Source: Mycobacterium sp. GA-0227b (lineage in GTDB: Bacteria > Actinomycetota > Actinomycetes > Mycobacteriales > Mycobacteriaceae). From it: DNA of 64,000 bases. Each line of letters opens with the position of its first letter. Positions within the stretch are counted from its first letter, which is position 1. Below, one piece after another: positions 24,101 through 33,759 of this stretch. The position numbers and the translations under genes were made by a program. The notes beneath the pieces were generated by a model that was given only the letters and a program-made list of their open reading frames with translations, was not told where the DNA came from and searched no databases. Location of the stretch: the NCBI RefSeq assembly GCF_001499855.1, contig NZ_LQIK01000001.1:495937-559936 (forward strand), read 5' to 3'.

Positions 24101-26575
24101 TACTGGAAGAAGGGCCTGCGCCACAGCGTCTACTTCACCCACGGCATCCGCAATGCGGTCGACAACGGCCACACCACGTACATGGAGTTGGCGCCCAATC
24201 CCGTTGCGCTCATGCAGGTCGGCCTGACGACCGCGGCGGCCGGCCTTCACGACGCACAGCTGATCGCGACGCTGGCGCGCAAGCAGGACGAGGTCGACTC
24301 GATGACCGTGGCGATGGCGCAGCTGTTCGTCCACGGCCACGACTTGGACATCCGCACGCTGTTCCCACGCCGGTCCAAGGGGCTGGCCGGAGCACTGGAC
24401 TTCGCGAACATCCCGCCGACCCGGTTCCGGCGCAAGCCGCACTGGCTCGACGCGCGGTTCACCGGGGACAGCTCGGTGATGATGCCGGGCAACCACGTCG
24501 CGACCCCGGACGGCCGGCATGTCTGGGAGTTCGCGCCGAAGGGTCAGCCGGATCTCGCCGCGCTGGTGAAAGCGGCTGCGGCGCAGGTGCTTCCCGACGC
24601 CAAGCTGGTCGCCTCCGAGCAGCGCGCGGTTCCCGGCGAGGGGGCGCGGCTGGTGACGACGCTGACCCGGCATCCCGGCGGCGCCAGCGTGCAGGTGCAC
24701 GCGCGCATCGACGAGTCGTTCACGCTGGTGTACGACGCGGTGGTGAGCCGGGACGGCGCCGTCGGTGCGCTACCGGTCGCCGTGGGTGCCGGCACTGGTG
24801 TGGCTCAGCAGCTTTCGACGGCGCCCGTCGATGACGAGCCTGAGGATGATGCCGAAATCCTGCAGGACAACCTCACCGCGGGCGCTGGTCTGGCGGCGGG
24901 CTTCGCCAAGTGGTCACCGGACTCCGGGGAGACCATCCACGACCGGTTGGGCGCGATCGTCGGCGGCGCAATGGGCTACGAGCCCGAGGACCTGCCGTGG
25001 GAGGTGCCGCTGATCGAGCTCGGCCTCGATTCGCTGATGGCCGTGCGGATCAAGAACCGCGTCGAATACGACTTCGACCTGCCACCGATTCAGCTGACCG
25101 CCGTACGCGACGCCAACCTGTACGCCGTCGAGAAGCTGATCGAGTACGCGATCGAGCACCGCGACGAGGTCGACCAGCTCGCCGAGCACCAGAAGTCGAA
25201 GACCGCCGAGGAGATCGCTGCCGAGCAGGCCGAGCTGATGGGCGGCGCGACGACCGTCGCAGAACTCGAGCAGAAGCTCGCCGAACGCGGCGGGGAATCG
25301 CCGCTCACGAGTGCCGGTACGGCGACCGCCACCGACATCCCGCCGCCGCCCACGAACCCGAGCGGTCCCGACATCCCGCCACCACCGACCGACCCGAGCG
25401 GACCCACCGGTCCGTCGGAGTCGACAGGTCCGTCGGAGTCGACCGTCGCGGCGGCCGCCAAAGTGCTCAGCCAGGACGCGGTCACCGAGGCGCTGGGCGC
25501 CGACGTGCCGCCGCGTGACGCCGCCGAACGCGTCACGTTCGCGACGTGGGCGATCGTCACCGGCAAGTCGCCGGGCGGAATCTTCAACGAACTGCCCGCA
25601 CTCGACGAGGCGACCGCGACCAAGATCGCCGAGCGGCTGACCGAACGCGTCGACGAGGGCACGATCACGGCCGACGACGTCACCGGTGCGCGGACCATCG
25701 AGGAGCTGGCCACCACGGTCCGCGAGTACCTCGAGGGCGGCAAGGTCGACGGCTTCGTGCGGACGTTGCGCGCCCCGCAGGAGGGCTCGAACCGCATTCC
25801 GGTGTTTGTCTTCCACGCCGCGGGTGGGTCCACGGTGGTCTACGAGCCGCTGCTCAAACGGCTGCCGGCCGACACCCCGATGTACGGCATCGAACGGGTG
25901 GAGGGCTCGATCGAGGAACGCGCCCGCGAGTACGTGCCGAAGCTGTTGGAGCTCAACGGCGATCGCCCGTTCATCCTGACGGGCTGGTCGCTCGGCGGTG
26001 TGCTGGCCTACGCATGCGCGATCGGGCTGAAGCAGGCCGGCGCCGACGTGCGGTTCGTCGGTCTCATCGACGCGGTGCGTCCGGGAGAGGAGATACCGCA
26101 GACGCGGGAGGAGACCCGCGCCCGCTGGGATCGCTACGCCCGGTTCGCCGAGCGCACGTTCAACGTCGAGGTGCCCGAGATCCCTTACGAGGAACTCGAA
26201 AAGCTCGACGACGAGGGTCAGGTGAAGTTCGTCCTCGACGTGGTCAGCCAGAGCGGGGTACAGATCCCGGGCGGCATCATCGAACACCAGCGCACGTCGT
26301 ACCTGGACCAGCGGGCCATCGACACCGCCGAGATCAAGCCGTACGACGGCAAGGTCACGCTGTACATGGCCGACCGCTACCACGACGACGCGATCTACTT
26401 CGAGCCGCGCTACGCCACCCGCAAGCCCGACGGCGGCTGGGGCGAGTTCGTCTCCGAGCTCGAGGTCGTCCCGGTCGGGGGTGAGCACATCCAGGTGATC
26501 GACGAGCCGTACATTGCGAAGGTCGGTGCGCATATGAGCGAGGCGATCAGCCGGATCGAGAGCGAGAACGAGTGA
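21116..26575 (+). CDS. pks13: Polyketide synthase Pks13 (mycolate condensase)
   Basis: 1819 residues. Domains in order: N-terminal ACP with phosphopantetheine Ser78 in VELGLSSRD; ketosynthase with Cys308 in VDTACSSSL plus EAHGTGT and SNVGHLESA; acyltransferase with Ser840 in [10 protein letters not shown]-terminal ACP with Ser1306 in [10 protein letters not shown]; a proline-rich linker; a small helical domain; thioesterase with Ser1625 in [12 protein letters not shown]. It condenses the meromycoloyl chain from FadD32 with carboxyacyl-CoA from AccD4 and releases alpha-alkyl beta-ketoester onto trehalose. The linker holds short DNA tandem repeats (25334-25441). It overlaps accD4 by 4 bp. Confidence 0.98.
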   Translation: MADTQDDSQQPAGDEIQLAPEKPEPDVAAETAPKTAPRTDMSVNEMREWLRNWIGNATGQAPDSISESAPMVELGLSSRDAVAMASDIEDLTGVTLTATVAFRHPTIESLATVIIEGEPELEQGDDDEDWTREDTASRDIAIVGLATRFPGDMNTPDETWQALLEGRDAISDLPEGRWEEFLGEPRISERVAKARTRGGYLSDIKGFDAEFFALSKMEADNIDPQQRMALELTWEALENARIPASSLRGSNVGVYIGSSLNDYSFLAMSDPSIAHPYAITGTASSIIANRVSYFYDFRGPSVAVDTACSSSLVAAHQGVQALRSGEADVAVVGGVNALITPLVTVGFDEVGGVLAPDGRIKSFSQDADGYARSEGGGMLVLKRVADARRDGDEILAVIAGSAVNHDGRSNGLLAPNPDAQAEVLRKAYKDAGINPRLVDYIEAHGTGTILGDPIEADALGRVVGRGRAPDKPALLGAIKSNVGHLESAAGAASLAKMTLALRNDKIPPSINYTGPNPYIDFDGVHLKVADTVTDWPRYSGHAITGVSGFGFGGANAHLVLREVLPSDLVEPEPEEPVEEESPAGSSAATATYVGGVRMDEYGEFIDDDDDSGEDGLDRPAAAVEDEPELPGLTDEALRLLEVAREELESAEQPTPVVPLVVSGFLTSRKKATAAELADWIDSPEGRASSLESIGRALSRRNHGRSRAVVLAHDHDEAVKGMRAVAEGKQHPSVFSADGPVTNGPVWVLAGFGAQHRKMGKNLYLRNEVFAEWINKVDALIQDERGYSIVEMILDDAVDYTNETCEYPIEVVQTVIFALQIALGELLKHHGAKPAAVVGQSLGEAAAAYFAGGLSLEDATRAICSRAHLMGEGEAMLFGEWIRLMALVEYSAEEIETVFADFKDLEVCVYAAPTQTVIGGPPDQVDAIIERCEQEGKFARKMQTKGASHTSQMDPLLGELAAELVGIQPHPTKIGYFSTVHEGRYIRPGETIHDVDYWKKGLRHSVYFTHGIRNAVDNGHTTYMELAPNPVALMQVGLTTAAAGLHDAQLIATLARKQDEVDSMTVAMAQLFVHGHDLDIRTLFPRRSKGLAGALDFANIPPTRFRRKPHWLDARFTGDSSVMMPGNHVATPDGRHVWEFAPKGQPDLAALVKAAAAQVLPDAKLVASEQRAVPGEGARLVTTLTRHPGGASVQVHARIDESFTLVYDAVVSRDGAVGALPVAVGAGTGVAQQLSTAPVDDEPEDDAEILQDNLTAGAGLAAGFAKWSPDSGETIHDRLGAIVGGAMGYEPEDLPWEVPLIELGLDSLMAVRIKNRVEYDFDLPPIQLTAVRDANLYAVEKLIEYAIEHRDEVDQLAEHQKSKTAEEIAAEQAELMGGATTVAELEQKLAERGGESPLTSAGTATATDIPPPPTNPSGPDIPPPPTDPSGPTGPSESTGPSESTVAAAAKVLSQDAVTEALGADVPPRDAAERVTFATWAIVTGKSPGGIFNELPALDEATATKIAERLTERVDEGTITADDVTGARTIEELATTVREYLEGGKVDGFVRTLRAPQEGSNRIPVFVFHAAGGSTVVYEPLLKRLPADTPMYGIERVEGSIEERAREYVPKLLELNGDRPFILTGWSLGGVLAYACAIGLKQAGADVRFVGLIDAVRPGEEIPQTREETRARWDRYARFAERTFNVEVPEIPYEELEKLDDEGQVKFVLDVVSQSGVQIPGGIIEHQRTSYLDQRAIDTAEIKPYDGKVTLYMADRYHDDAIYFEPRYATRKPDGGWGEFVSELEVVPVGGEHIQVIDEPYIAKVGAHMSEAISRIESENE
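25334..25405 (+). repeat. 2 x 36-bp tandem repeat in pks13 linker
   Basis: Two near-identical units encode [12 protein letters not shown] and [12 protein letters not shown] between the second ACP and the thioesterase. Confidence 0.85.
25406..25441 (+). repeat. 2 x 18-bp tandem repeat in pks13 linker
   Basis: Two units encode [12 protein letters not shown], directly after the 36-bp repeat. Confidence 0.8.
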
Positions 26576-28122
26576 CCACCAAGACGACCGCAGAACTGCT
26601 GGCCGAACTCCGCGAGAAGCTGGAGCTGGCCAAGGAACCCGGTGGCGAGAAGGCGGTGGCCAAACGGGAGAAGAAGGGGATCCCGAGCGCCCGCGCCCGA
26701 ATTCACGCGCTGGTCGACCCGGGCAGCTTCCTTGAGATCGGCGCGTTGGCGAAGACGCCCGGCGATCCCAACGCGTTGTTCGGCGATGGGGTCGTGACCG
26801 GCCACGCGACGATCAACGGCAGGCCGGTCGGCGTGTTCAGCCACGACCAGACGGTGTTCCAGGGCTCTGTCGGCGAGATGTTCGGCCGCAAGGTAGCCAA
26901 GCTGATGGAGTGGGTCGCGATGGTCGGCTGCCCGATCATCGGCATCAACGACTCGGCGGGCGCCCGGATCCAGGACGCCGTGACGTCGCTGGCGTGGTAC
27001 GCCGAGCTCGGCCGCCGCCATGAGTTGCTACGCGGGTTGGTGCCCGAGATCTCCATCATCCTCGGCAAATGCGCCGGCGGAGCGGTGTATTCGCCGATCC
27101 AGACCGATCTCGTCGTCGCGGTGCGCGATCAGGGCTACATGTTCGTCACCGGTCCCGACGTGATCAAGGACGTCACCGGCGAGGACGTCACGCTCGACGA
27201 ACTCGGCGGCGCCGACGCGCAGGCCCGCTACGGCAACATCCACCAGGTGGTGGAGAGCGAGGCCGCCGCGTTCCAGTACGTTCGCGACTACCTGGAGTTC
27301 CTGCCCCCCAACACCTTCGACGACCCGCCGATCGTCAACCCGGGCCTGGAACCCGAGATCACGCCGCACGACTACGAACTCGACACGATCGTGCCGGACA
27401 GCGACAACATGGCCTACGACATGCACGAGATCCTGCTGCGGATCTTCGACGACGGCGACGTTTTCGACGTGGCCGAGCAGCAGGGCCCTGCGATCATCAC
27501 GGCGTTCGCCCGCGTCGACGGCCGCCCGGTCGGGGTGGTCGCGAACCAGCCGATGCACTTGTCCGGCGCGATCGACAACGAGGCTTCCGACAAGGCGGCG
27601 CGCTTCATCAGGTTCTGCGACTCCTACAACCTGCCACTGGTTTTCGTGGTCGATACGCCCGGGTTCATGCCGGGCGTCGAGCAGGAGAAGGGCGGCATCA
27701 TCAAGCGCGGCGGCCGGTTCCTCAACGCCGTCGTCGAGGCCGACGTACCGAAGGTGACGATCACGATCCGTAAGTCCTACGGCGGCGCGTATGCGGTGAT
27801 GGGTTCCAAGCAGCTCTCCGCCGATTTGAACTTCGCGTGGCCGACCGCTCGGATCGCGGTGATCGGCGCCGAGGGTGCGGCACAGCTGCTGGTGAAGCGG
27901 TTCCCCGACCCGACCGCGCCGGAAGTGCAGAAAATTCGTGCCGACTTCATCGAGGGCTACAACCTCAACATGGCCACGCCGTGGATCGCCGCCGAGCGCG
28001 GGTTCATCGACGCGGTGATCCAGCCGCACGAGACCCGCCTGCTGCTGCGAAAGTCGCTGAACTTGTTGCGCGACAAGCAGATCGACCGCGTGCAACGCAA
28101 ACACGGCCTCACCCCGATTTAA
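26572..28122 (+). CDS. accD4: Acyl-CoA carboxylase beta (carboxyltransferase) subunit AccD4
   Basis: 516 residues from GTG 26572, overlapping the pks13 stop (GTGA). The protein is a crotonase-fold carboxyltransferase with two halves: [13 protein letters not shown] in the N-half and [15 protein letters not shown] with [12 protein letters not shown] in the C-half. With AccA3 and AccD5/AccE it carboxylates long-chain acyl-CoA to make the alpha-chain extender of mycolic acid for Pks13. The region beyond the stop contains a 22-bp repeat. Confidence 0.97.
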   Translation: MTTKTTAELLAELREKLELAKEPGGEKAVAKREKKGIPSARARIHALVDPGSFLEIGALAKTPGDPNALFGDGVVTGHATINGRPVGVFSHDQTVFQGSVGEMFGRKVAKLMEWVAMVGCPIIGINDSAGARIQDAVTSLAWYAELGRRHELLRGLVPEISIILGKCAGGAVYSPIQTDLVVAVRDQGYMFVTGPDVIKDVTGEDVTLDELGGADAQARYGNIHQVVESEAAAFQYVRDYLEFLPPNTFDDPPIVNPGLEPEITPHDYELDTIVPDSDNMAYDMHEILLRIFDDGDVFDVAEQQGPAIITAFARVDGRPVGVVANQPMHLSGAIDNEASDKAARFIRFCDSYNLPLVFVVDTPGFMPGVEQEKGGIIKRGGRFLNAVVEADVPKVTITIRKSYGGAYAVMGSKQLSADLNFAWPTARIAVIGAEGAAQLLVKRFPDPTAPEVQKIRADFIEGYNLNMATPWIAAERGFIDAVIQPHETRLLLRKSLNLLRDKQIDRVQRKHGLTPI

Positions 28123-28137
28123 TTTCGGCGAGCGCGG

Positions 28138-28159
28138 GTGTTTGCGCACGACACGCCGC
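28138..28159 (+). repeat. 22-bp repeat, left copy
   Basis: GTGTTTGC-G-CACGACACGCCGC, 16 bp after the accD4 stop. The inverted copy is at 30426-30447 (one mismatch). Confidence 0.75.
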
Positions 28160-28215
28160 AGACTTCCGCCGCGTTGCGCTCGCTCGTCGTGCGGGTGCGC
28201 ACAACGGTGCGTCGC

Positions 28216-29373
28216 CTAGTTCATGTCTCCAGCCGTGGTCGCGATGTCGTCGCCGAACCACTTCTCTTTGATGAGGTTGTAAGTGCCGTCTTCACGCATC
28301 CGGAACAGCGTTTGATTGATCGGTCTGCGCAGCGGACTGCCGATCTCGGTGACGAAGCCTTGGTCCTCTTCATGGAAAACCGGTCCCGCCATCACCGCCA
28401 CGCCCTCGCCACGGTGGGCCACGTAGTACCGCAGGACAGGGGCGTCGAAAACGACCGCGTCGTAGCCCTCTTCACGCAATAGGTGGTAGGAGTCCTCGAC
28501 TGTGGAGGTTTCGGTGGCCTCAATGCCCATACCCCGAAGAAACGTCGCGGCGGTGGTGCCCGCGACGGTGGCAACCGATTTGTCGTACAGGTCTGCCGGT
28601 CCGGTGATCTTGGCGTCCAGTTTAGCGACGGTCAACGTGGCACTGAGGTTGGCCGAGTAGTAGGCGATGAAGACGATGCCCGCGAAACCCCACAGGATCG
28701 CCAATGCTTTGGTGACCGTCTTCGTCGCGGAGGCGCTGTTCTTGCCCACCAATGAACCGATGCCCCACGCGAACGATTGGACGATCCCGGGAAAGTAGGC
28801 GCGCGAAACGACTGGCTTGTCGCTACGGCGTTCGATGAGCCAAAAGACGTGTGCGGGAAGCACGCTGACGACCACGGCAGCACTCAGCCAGATCAGCATC
28901 GTCCTGGACAGCAGTAGGTCGAGGTAGCCGCCCAAGCCGGGCACCGACGGGCGGGTGTCGTGGACGGGCACGATGATCTGCAAGCCGGCATCGAGCGTCG
29001 GGTGGGTGAAGTCGAACGACTGCTCCCGCTCCGCCGTCAACGAAATGCCTCCGACGGCCACCTTGGCCCGTCCGTCGGCGACCGCAGCCAATTGACCCCG
29101 CACATCACCGGTTTCGATGTATTGGGTGGACCAGTCGAGGCGTTTGGTGATCTCCTCCCACAACTCGACGCTGAACCCTGTCAGCGCGCCGCTGCCGGTC
29201 GGCATGACGAATGGCTCCAGCGTGTGAACCGCGGCGGTCACCGTCCGCGTTCCCGGTGCGGGTGCGGGTGCGGGGTCAGGTTCGGCGGAAGCCCGCGGGG
29301 CTGCGCCCGGTACTGCTGCGAACAGACACACCCAGAGAACGGTCACGGCCAGCGCATACCACCGCAAACCCAT
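28216..29373 (-). CDS. Ionotropic glutamate receptor-like protein (split ligand-binding domain plus ion-channel domain)
   Basis: 385 residues from ATG 29373. A signal peptide (~1-30) and Pro/Ala linker lead to the first half of a periplasmic-binding-protein domain (~43-138, GFSVELWEEIT, GISLTAEREQSFDFTHP). A membrane segment (~158-180) is followed by a re-entrant pore-like segment (~195-212, SFAWGIGSLVG) and a second helix (~222-250) ending AYYSANLSATLTV, much like the SYTANLAAFL signature of eukaryotic receptors. The second half of the ligand domain is ~252-380. This is the architecture of a ligand-gated ion channel (Lig_chan). The K+-selective TVGYG filter of cyanobacterial GluR0 is absent. 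Substrate and ion are unknown. M. tuberculosis has different genes at this position. Confidence 0.8.
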   Translation of the reverse strand: MGLRWYALAVTVLWVCLFAAVPGAAPRASAEPDPAPAPAPGTRTVTAAVHTLEPFVMPTGSGALTGFSVELWEEITKRLDWSTQYIETGDVRGQLAAVADGRAKVAVGGISLTAEREQSFDFTHPTLDAGLQIIVPVHDTRPSVPGLGGYLDLLLSRTMLIWLSAAVVVSVLPAHVFWLIERRSDKPVVSRAYFPGIVQSFAWGIGSLVGKNSASATKTVTKALAILWGFAGIVFIAYYSANLSATLTVAKLDAKITGPADLYDKSVATVAGTTAATFLRGMGIEATETSTVEDSYHLLREEGYDAVVFDAPVLRYYVAHRGEGVAVMAGPVFHEEDQGFVTEIGSPLRRPINQTLFRMREDGTYNLIKEKWFGDDIATTAGDMN

Positions 29374-29458
29374 GAGACGGTCGACCTCTTTCCACCTTGG
29401 CGGCTCTATGCACCATACAAGTCGCCTGATCCGCGGCCGCGGGCCACCGCAACGGGTC

Positions 29459-30367
29459 CTAGATCGGTGGAAGGGCGAGCCAGTCGTCGACCATGAACGT
29501 GTCCCCGCGAGCGACGACGGTCGCGCCGCCATGGCCCGGATAGTGCGCCGGCACCACCGCGGCCCGCTGCCGCGACGCCTCGGTCAGTACGCGTTTACGC
29601 GTTGCCGCCGCCGCTTCGAAGTCTTCGTCCCAGCCGCACGGATCGTCCGGTCTGACAATCTGGATCGGGCAGTGCGTCAGGTCGCCGACGAATACCGCGG
29701 GTTCACCGGCGTCAAGCCACACCACCGACGACCCGGGGGTATGGCCCGGCGCGGGGCGAAGCCACAGCGACTGGCTGAGCCGATGGTCGCCGGACCACAA
29801 CTCGGTCTGGGGCTCGACGGGCGTGACACTGTCGGCGAAGACCGTTCGCACATGCCGTTGCACCGATTCCTCTTCCTCGGTCCGCGGCGTCGACGACTGC
29901 GCGGGTCCGTCGGGACCGAAGTGCCGGTAGTCGGCCTCGGGTACCAGATAGCGGGCGTTGGGGAACGTCGGAACCCAGGAGTCGTTGAGCCACAGCGTGT
30001 TCCAGCCGACATGGTCGAAGTGCAGGTGTGTGTTGACGACGACGTCCACCTCGGCCGGGTCGAATCCCGCGGCGCGGAACGAAGCCAGGAATTCTGTCTG
30101 CAACCCCGACAGCACCGCCATCCGCGGCCGGGGCTTGTCGTTGCCCGCGCCGGTGTCGACCAGCACGGTCAGCCCGTCGACCTCGATCACCCAGATCTGC
30201 AGCGCGATACGCCATCCGGCATCGGTCCAGTATGTCGGCGAGAACTCGTCGGCGTACGTGGACCATGCTTCGGCGGGGGTGTGCGGGAACACCGCTTTCG
30301 GTAGGTCGTCGACCTGCCACTCGATGACGCGGGTGAGCGTCGCAGCGCCGAGCCGAATCCGGTCCAC
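29459..30367 (-). CDS. MBL-fold metallo-hydrolase (lactonase-like)
   Basis: 302 residues from GTG 30367. The HxHxDH zinc motif reads THLHFDHVGW (His114, His116, Asp118, His119), followed by PGHTPGSSV and VFVGDLTHCP, the further zinc ligands; the family includes AHL-lactonases and arylesterases. No signal peptide, so cytoplasmic. Substrate unknown. It lies upstream of the channel-like gene on the same strand (85 bp gap) and both stand between inverted 22-bp repeats. A TAACCT element 6 nt before GTG suggests a leaderless mRNA. Confidence 0.87.
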   Translation of the reverse strand: MDRIRLGAATLTRVIEWQVDDLPKAVFPHTPAEAWSTYADEFSPTYWTDAGWRIALQIWVIEVDGLTVLVDTGAGNDKPRPRMAVLSGLQTEFLASFRAAGFDPAEVDVVVNTHLHFDHVGWNTLWLNDSWVPTFPNARYLVPEADYRHFGPDGPAQSSTPRTEEEESVQRHVRTVFADSVTPVEPQTELWSGDHRLSQSLWLRPAPGHTPGSSVVWLDAGEPAVFVGDLTHCPIQIVRPDDPCGWDEDFEAAAATRKRVLTEASRQRAAVVPAHYPGHGGATVVARGDTFMVDDWLALPPI

Positions 30368-30373
30368 GCGTCA

Positions 30374-30379
30374 AGGTTA
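30374..30379 (-). promoter_or_regulatory. -10 element TAACCT before MBL hydrolase
   Basis: TANNNT 6 nt before GTG 30367 on the minus strand. Confidence 0.45.
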
Positions 30380-30425
30380 GAGGACTGTGACGCTGCGCGA
30401 GTGACCCCAGAATGCTCGCAGACCC

Positions 30426-30447
30426 GCGGCGTGTCGTGTGCAAACAC
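30426..30447 (-). repeat. 22-bp repeat, right inverted copy
   Basis: GTGTTTGC-A-CACGACACGCCGC on the minus strand, in the gap between the MBL hydrolase start and the embB stop. Confidence 0.75.
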
Positions 30448-30474
30448 GGTCAGTCACGCAGGGAGAGTGGACGT

Positions 30475-33400
30475 CTACGGCTTGATGCGGATGTGGCCCG
30501 GGCTGTACAACCCGTTGTGCGTGGCCGTGCCGAAGTCCAGCGTCGCCGGCGTCGCCCCTTGCGCTTCCGGAGTCATGACGAACCTGCGCAGCGAGCCCCA
30601 GTCGCGGCCCCAGTCCTTGGAAAGATACGTCGCCATCACGTGTGCGCGCAGCAACAGGTCCGTGATGCCGAGCAGCCCGCCGTTGAGACCGTCCTGCCAG
30701 GTGTCGGTGTCTTTGCGCTTGGCGTTGTAGTCCGGTGTGATGCGGAACTTCGGAATCTCCGTGACGCCGTTGGCGTGCAGCATCGGCTGCTGGCACGGGA
30801 ACGCCAGGCCGACCGCCCAGTCCAACAGCACCGGTTGCTCCGACCCGACGTACTCCTGCACCGAACGCACTTCGGGCACCCGCGGCGGCGTGACGGCCAG
30901 CCAGTCGCCCCGCGTCAACGAACGGTCCTCGGCGACAACACGAACCGCGACCGCATCGGACGGAATGTCGGCCCGCGGGAACCGCAAGTTCCGCCACGAC
31001 GGGATAGGACCGAGGTCGTACGGCACCAGCCGGCCGGCGGGTAGCGGCGCGCCATTCGGACCGCGGCGCGCGTACTCCAGTTCGACGGTCTCACCCTCGG
31101 TGCGCCCGTTGAACACGCTGTCGCCGGTGATGGTGCCCGCCGCGGTGATGACCACGAGCGGATGCGCGTCGTCGGGCGGCGGCAGTTCATACCACGCCGA
31201 CGTCAGCGTGCTCTGCTGTTGCGGCCCCTCGACGTAGCTGCCCGCCAGCGGCACCCGCTTCGGATCGAGTCCGTACGGCAGCGGGACCGTGGACCCGTTG
31301 ACGCCGGGGGTCTTGAGCTTGGTCGGCTGGTCCCAATCGTAATCGGTGCCCGGCATCGGCAGGTTGACCCGGATCGCCTCGGCGACAATCTTTTCCGGCA
31401 CACCGCTGGCCGTGAACCCGACCGGCCCGACGCCGCCGAGCGGTCCCAGCGGCCCGTAATCGCCCGGCAACGGCTCGAGGAACCCGTCGTTGGTGTCGGG
31501 TTCGACGAGCACGTCGTCGGCCAGGCCGCAGCCGCCGACGAAGGCTCGCAGGTTGGCCCACCCGTTCGAGTACGTCGGATATTGGCGGACCACGCCGATG
31601 AGCATCGACCCGACGAACACCACCACCATGAACCCCGCGGTGACCGGAATGGGTGCAGCGGTCAGCGCCCGCGCGATCCGGCCTTCACCGCGGGTCCGCG
31701 ACGAGAAGTGCAGCCAGGCCGCCCATAGGGCCGCGATCGCGAACAACGCGAAAAACACCGTGCTGACGGTGAGTCCGCCGAGCGCGGGCATGTCGTTGTT
31801 GAACGGAACGCCGTAACTGGAGACGTACCACCAGCCATTGGTGGTCGCGAAACACAGCGCCAGCACGAACAACACCGCGGCCAGGAACGCCATCCGGTTG
31901 CGCGACCATTTCAGCACAGCAGGCGATGCCAGCACGGTGGCCAGGGCCGCCATCGCCGCGCCCACGGCGGCGAACAGGCCGAAGTGGTGCACCCACTTGG
32001 TCGGGGTGAACATCAGGAAGAACATCGTGCCGAGGATGATGCCCATCAGCCGCCACGCCGGACCGCGCGCCACCCCGGGAATCCGTTTGCGCCGCAACAC
32101 GATGAACATCGACGCGAACAGCGACAAAGCGGTGATGAAGAATCCGAAGCGCCGCGACAGCGACCCATCGACGGTCGGCAGGAAGAGATAGTAGTAGCGC
32201 AGGTTCTCGGTGTACCACTCCTGGTTCGGGCCGATCGCGGTGCGAATCCTGGTGGCTTCCAACACCGTCGCGAACGTCTGGTCGAAGAAGACCACCGTCA
32301 GGATCACCGTGCCGGCCGCGAGCAGCGGCAGCACCAGCGGCCAGGTTCCCACGATGCGGCGCCGCCGCACCAGAATCCGCAGCAGCGGGCGGCCGCCGGC
32401 GAGCAGCGCGGCCACCGCGATCAGGCCCGTCGGCTGGATGCCCAGCGTGAACGAGGCCGTGACGATCGCGAACGCGGCCGGAGTGAGCCGGCCCGAGCTG
32501 ATGGCCCGCTCGATCAGCACGTAGGTGATCAGGGCGCCGGTGGCGATCTGTCCTTCCGGGCGCAACCCGTTGTTGAACGGCATCCACGCCGCCAGCAGCA
32601 CCAGGCCCGCCGCCCACAGCGCGGGCTTGCTCGCCGCCACGGCCGGCCCCAACCGAGGCAGTACTTCGCGGGACAGCAAGAGCCAGCACACGATTCCGCA
32701 GACCAGGTCGGGCAGCCGCATCCAGATGCTCGCGTCGCTGACGCTGGTCATCATCGCCAGGAGGTTGTAGTACCAGCCGAACGGATCCTCCGGGCTGCCG
32801 AACCAACGGAAGTAGTTCGACATGTAGCCGGCGTGCCCGGCCACTCGTGCCATGCCGAGGATGTAACCGTCGTCGGAGGAGTTGGCCCCGATCACGTGCC
32901 AGACCATGAAGCCGCCGACCACCACGACGTCGGTGGCGGTGAACGTGCGCCAGCGCTGGGGGACCAGCCGCCGCATCCGACGGCCGTCCATGCGGTCCAG
33001 TCGCCACAGCGCCAGTAGCGCGATCGCGGTCGACGCGATGGCCAGCACCATCGCCGTCAACTTCAACGGCGTCGGCGTGGTGGTGAATCGGGTGTCGATC
33101 TCCGCCGACAGGCTCAATCCCGGTGGCGCCGGGCCCGTCAGATCGGTGAACACCCCGACGATCGCGGGCCGCAGATTCGGATCCGGGAAACCGCTGTACT
33201 GCGGCGAGCCATCCCGTTTCGTCAGCCCGACGAATGTCGCGAACGTGCCCTCCTCGGAGGACGTGATCTCGATCCGCTGGCACTCGGGTCCGACGACGCG
33301 TGCCCGAGGCACGCTGGCCACCACGACGTTTCGGTCGGTGATGTCGACGCGCTGGGTGTTGACCGTGACGAACAGGCTCTGCAGGGCGGCCTGCTTGCCG

Positions 33401-33759
33401 TCCTTGGGCGCGGTGCCCAACACCACCCCGCCGCGGGCGGGCATATCCCGGATCACCTCGCACGGCACCGTCACCGACATCCTGACCGGGGTCTGCGTGA
33501 TCAACGGCGCGGTGACGCTGTTCAGCTGACCCTGCTGCGGCCAGTTCAGGGTGGCGGTGGTCTGCTCGACCGGCAGCAGGGGCGTGGCCACCGACAGCAC
33601 GAACCCGATCAGCCCGGCAATGGCCGCGACCCAGCGGGCGATCCTCACATCGCTTATGTCTCGACTCAGGCTCGCTCCGGTCCTCGTCCCCTGCCCTGCG
33701 GGCGTGGGCCCTCGTCCCTCGCTGCGATCCTCACTCGCCTTCGTCTCGCGTCGCGTCAT
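30475..33759 (-). CDS. embB: Arabinosyltransferase EmbB
   Basis: 1094 residues, start overlapping the embA stop by 4 bp (ATGA). A GT-C glycosyltransferase with ~15 membrane segments, large periplasmic N-terminal and C-terminal (carbohydrate-binding-module) domains. The catalytic region reads [14 protein letters not shown], containing the acidic residue and the Met equivalent to M. tuberculosis EmbB Met306, the main ethambutol-resistance site; Ile and Leu before it are kept. With EmbA it makes the branched arabinan of arabinogalactan from decaprenyl-phospho-arabinose. The N-terminal ~40 residues are hydrophilic and less certain. Confidence 0.97.
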   Translation of the reverse strand: MTRRETKASEDRSEGRGPTPAGQGTRTGASLSRDISDVRIARWVAAIAGLIGFVLSVATPLLPVEQTTATLNWPQQGQLNSVTAPLITQTPVRMSVTVPCEVIRDMPARGGVVLGTAPKDGKQAALQSLFVTVNTQRVDITDRNVVVASVPRARVVGPECQRIEITSSEEGTFATFVGLTKRDGSPQYSGFPDPNLRPAIVGVFTDLTGPAPPGLSLSAEIDTRFTTTPTPLKLTAMVLAIASTAIALLALWRLDRMDGRRMRRLVPQRWRTFTATDVVVVGGFMVWHVIGANSSDDGYILGMARVAGHAGYMSNYFRWFGSPEDPFGWYYNLLAMMTSVSDASIWMRLPDLVCGIVCWLLLSREVLPRLGPAVAASKPALWAAGLVLLAAWMPFNNGLRPEGQIATGALITYVLIERAISSGRLTPAAFAIVTASFTLGIQPTGLIAVAALLAGGRPLLRILVRRRRIVGTWPLVLPLLAAGTVILTVVFFDQTFATVLEATRIRTAIGPNQEWYTENLRYYYLFLPTVDGSLSRRFGFFITALSLFASMFIVLRRKRIPGVARGPAWRLMGIILGTMFFLMFTPTKWVHHFGLFAAVGAAMAALATVLASPAVLKWSRNRMAFLAAVLFVLALCFATTNGWWYVSSYGVPFNNDMPALGGLTVSTVFFALFAIAALWAAWLHFSSRTRGEGRIARALTAAPIPVTAGFMVVVFVGSMLIGVVRQYPTYSNGWANLRAFVGGCGLADDVLVEPDTNDGFLEPLPGDYGPLGPLGGVGPVGFTASGVPEKIVAEAIRVNLPMPGTDYDWDQPTKLKTPGVNGSTVPLPYGLDPKRVPLAGSYVEGPQQQSTLTSAWYELPPPDDAHPLVVITAAGTITGDSVFNGRTEGETVELEYARRGPNGAPLPAGRLVPYDLGPIPSWRNLRFPRADIPSDAVAVRVVAEDRSLTRGDWLAVTPPRVPEVRSVQEYVGSEQPVLLDWAVGLAFPCQQPMLHANGVTEIPKFRITPDYNAKRKDTDTWQDGLNGGLLGITDLLLRAHVMATYLSKDWGRDWGSLRRFVMTPEAQGATPATLDFGTATHNGLYSPGHIRIKP

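Noticed and set aside
30868..33000. EmbB mutation causing ethambutol resistance
   Set aside because: The sequence around the Met306 equivalent (YILGMAR) is wild type and Ile/Leu are kept, so no natural resistance change is seen.
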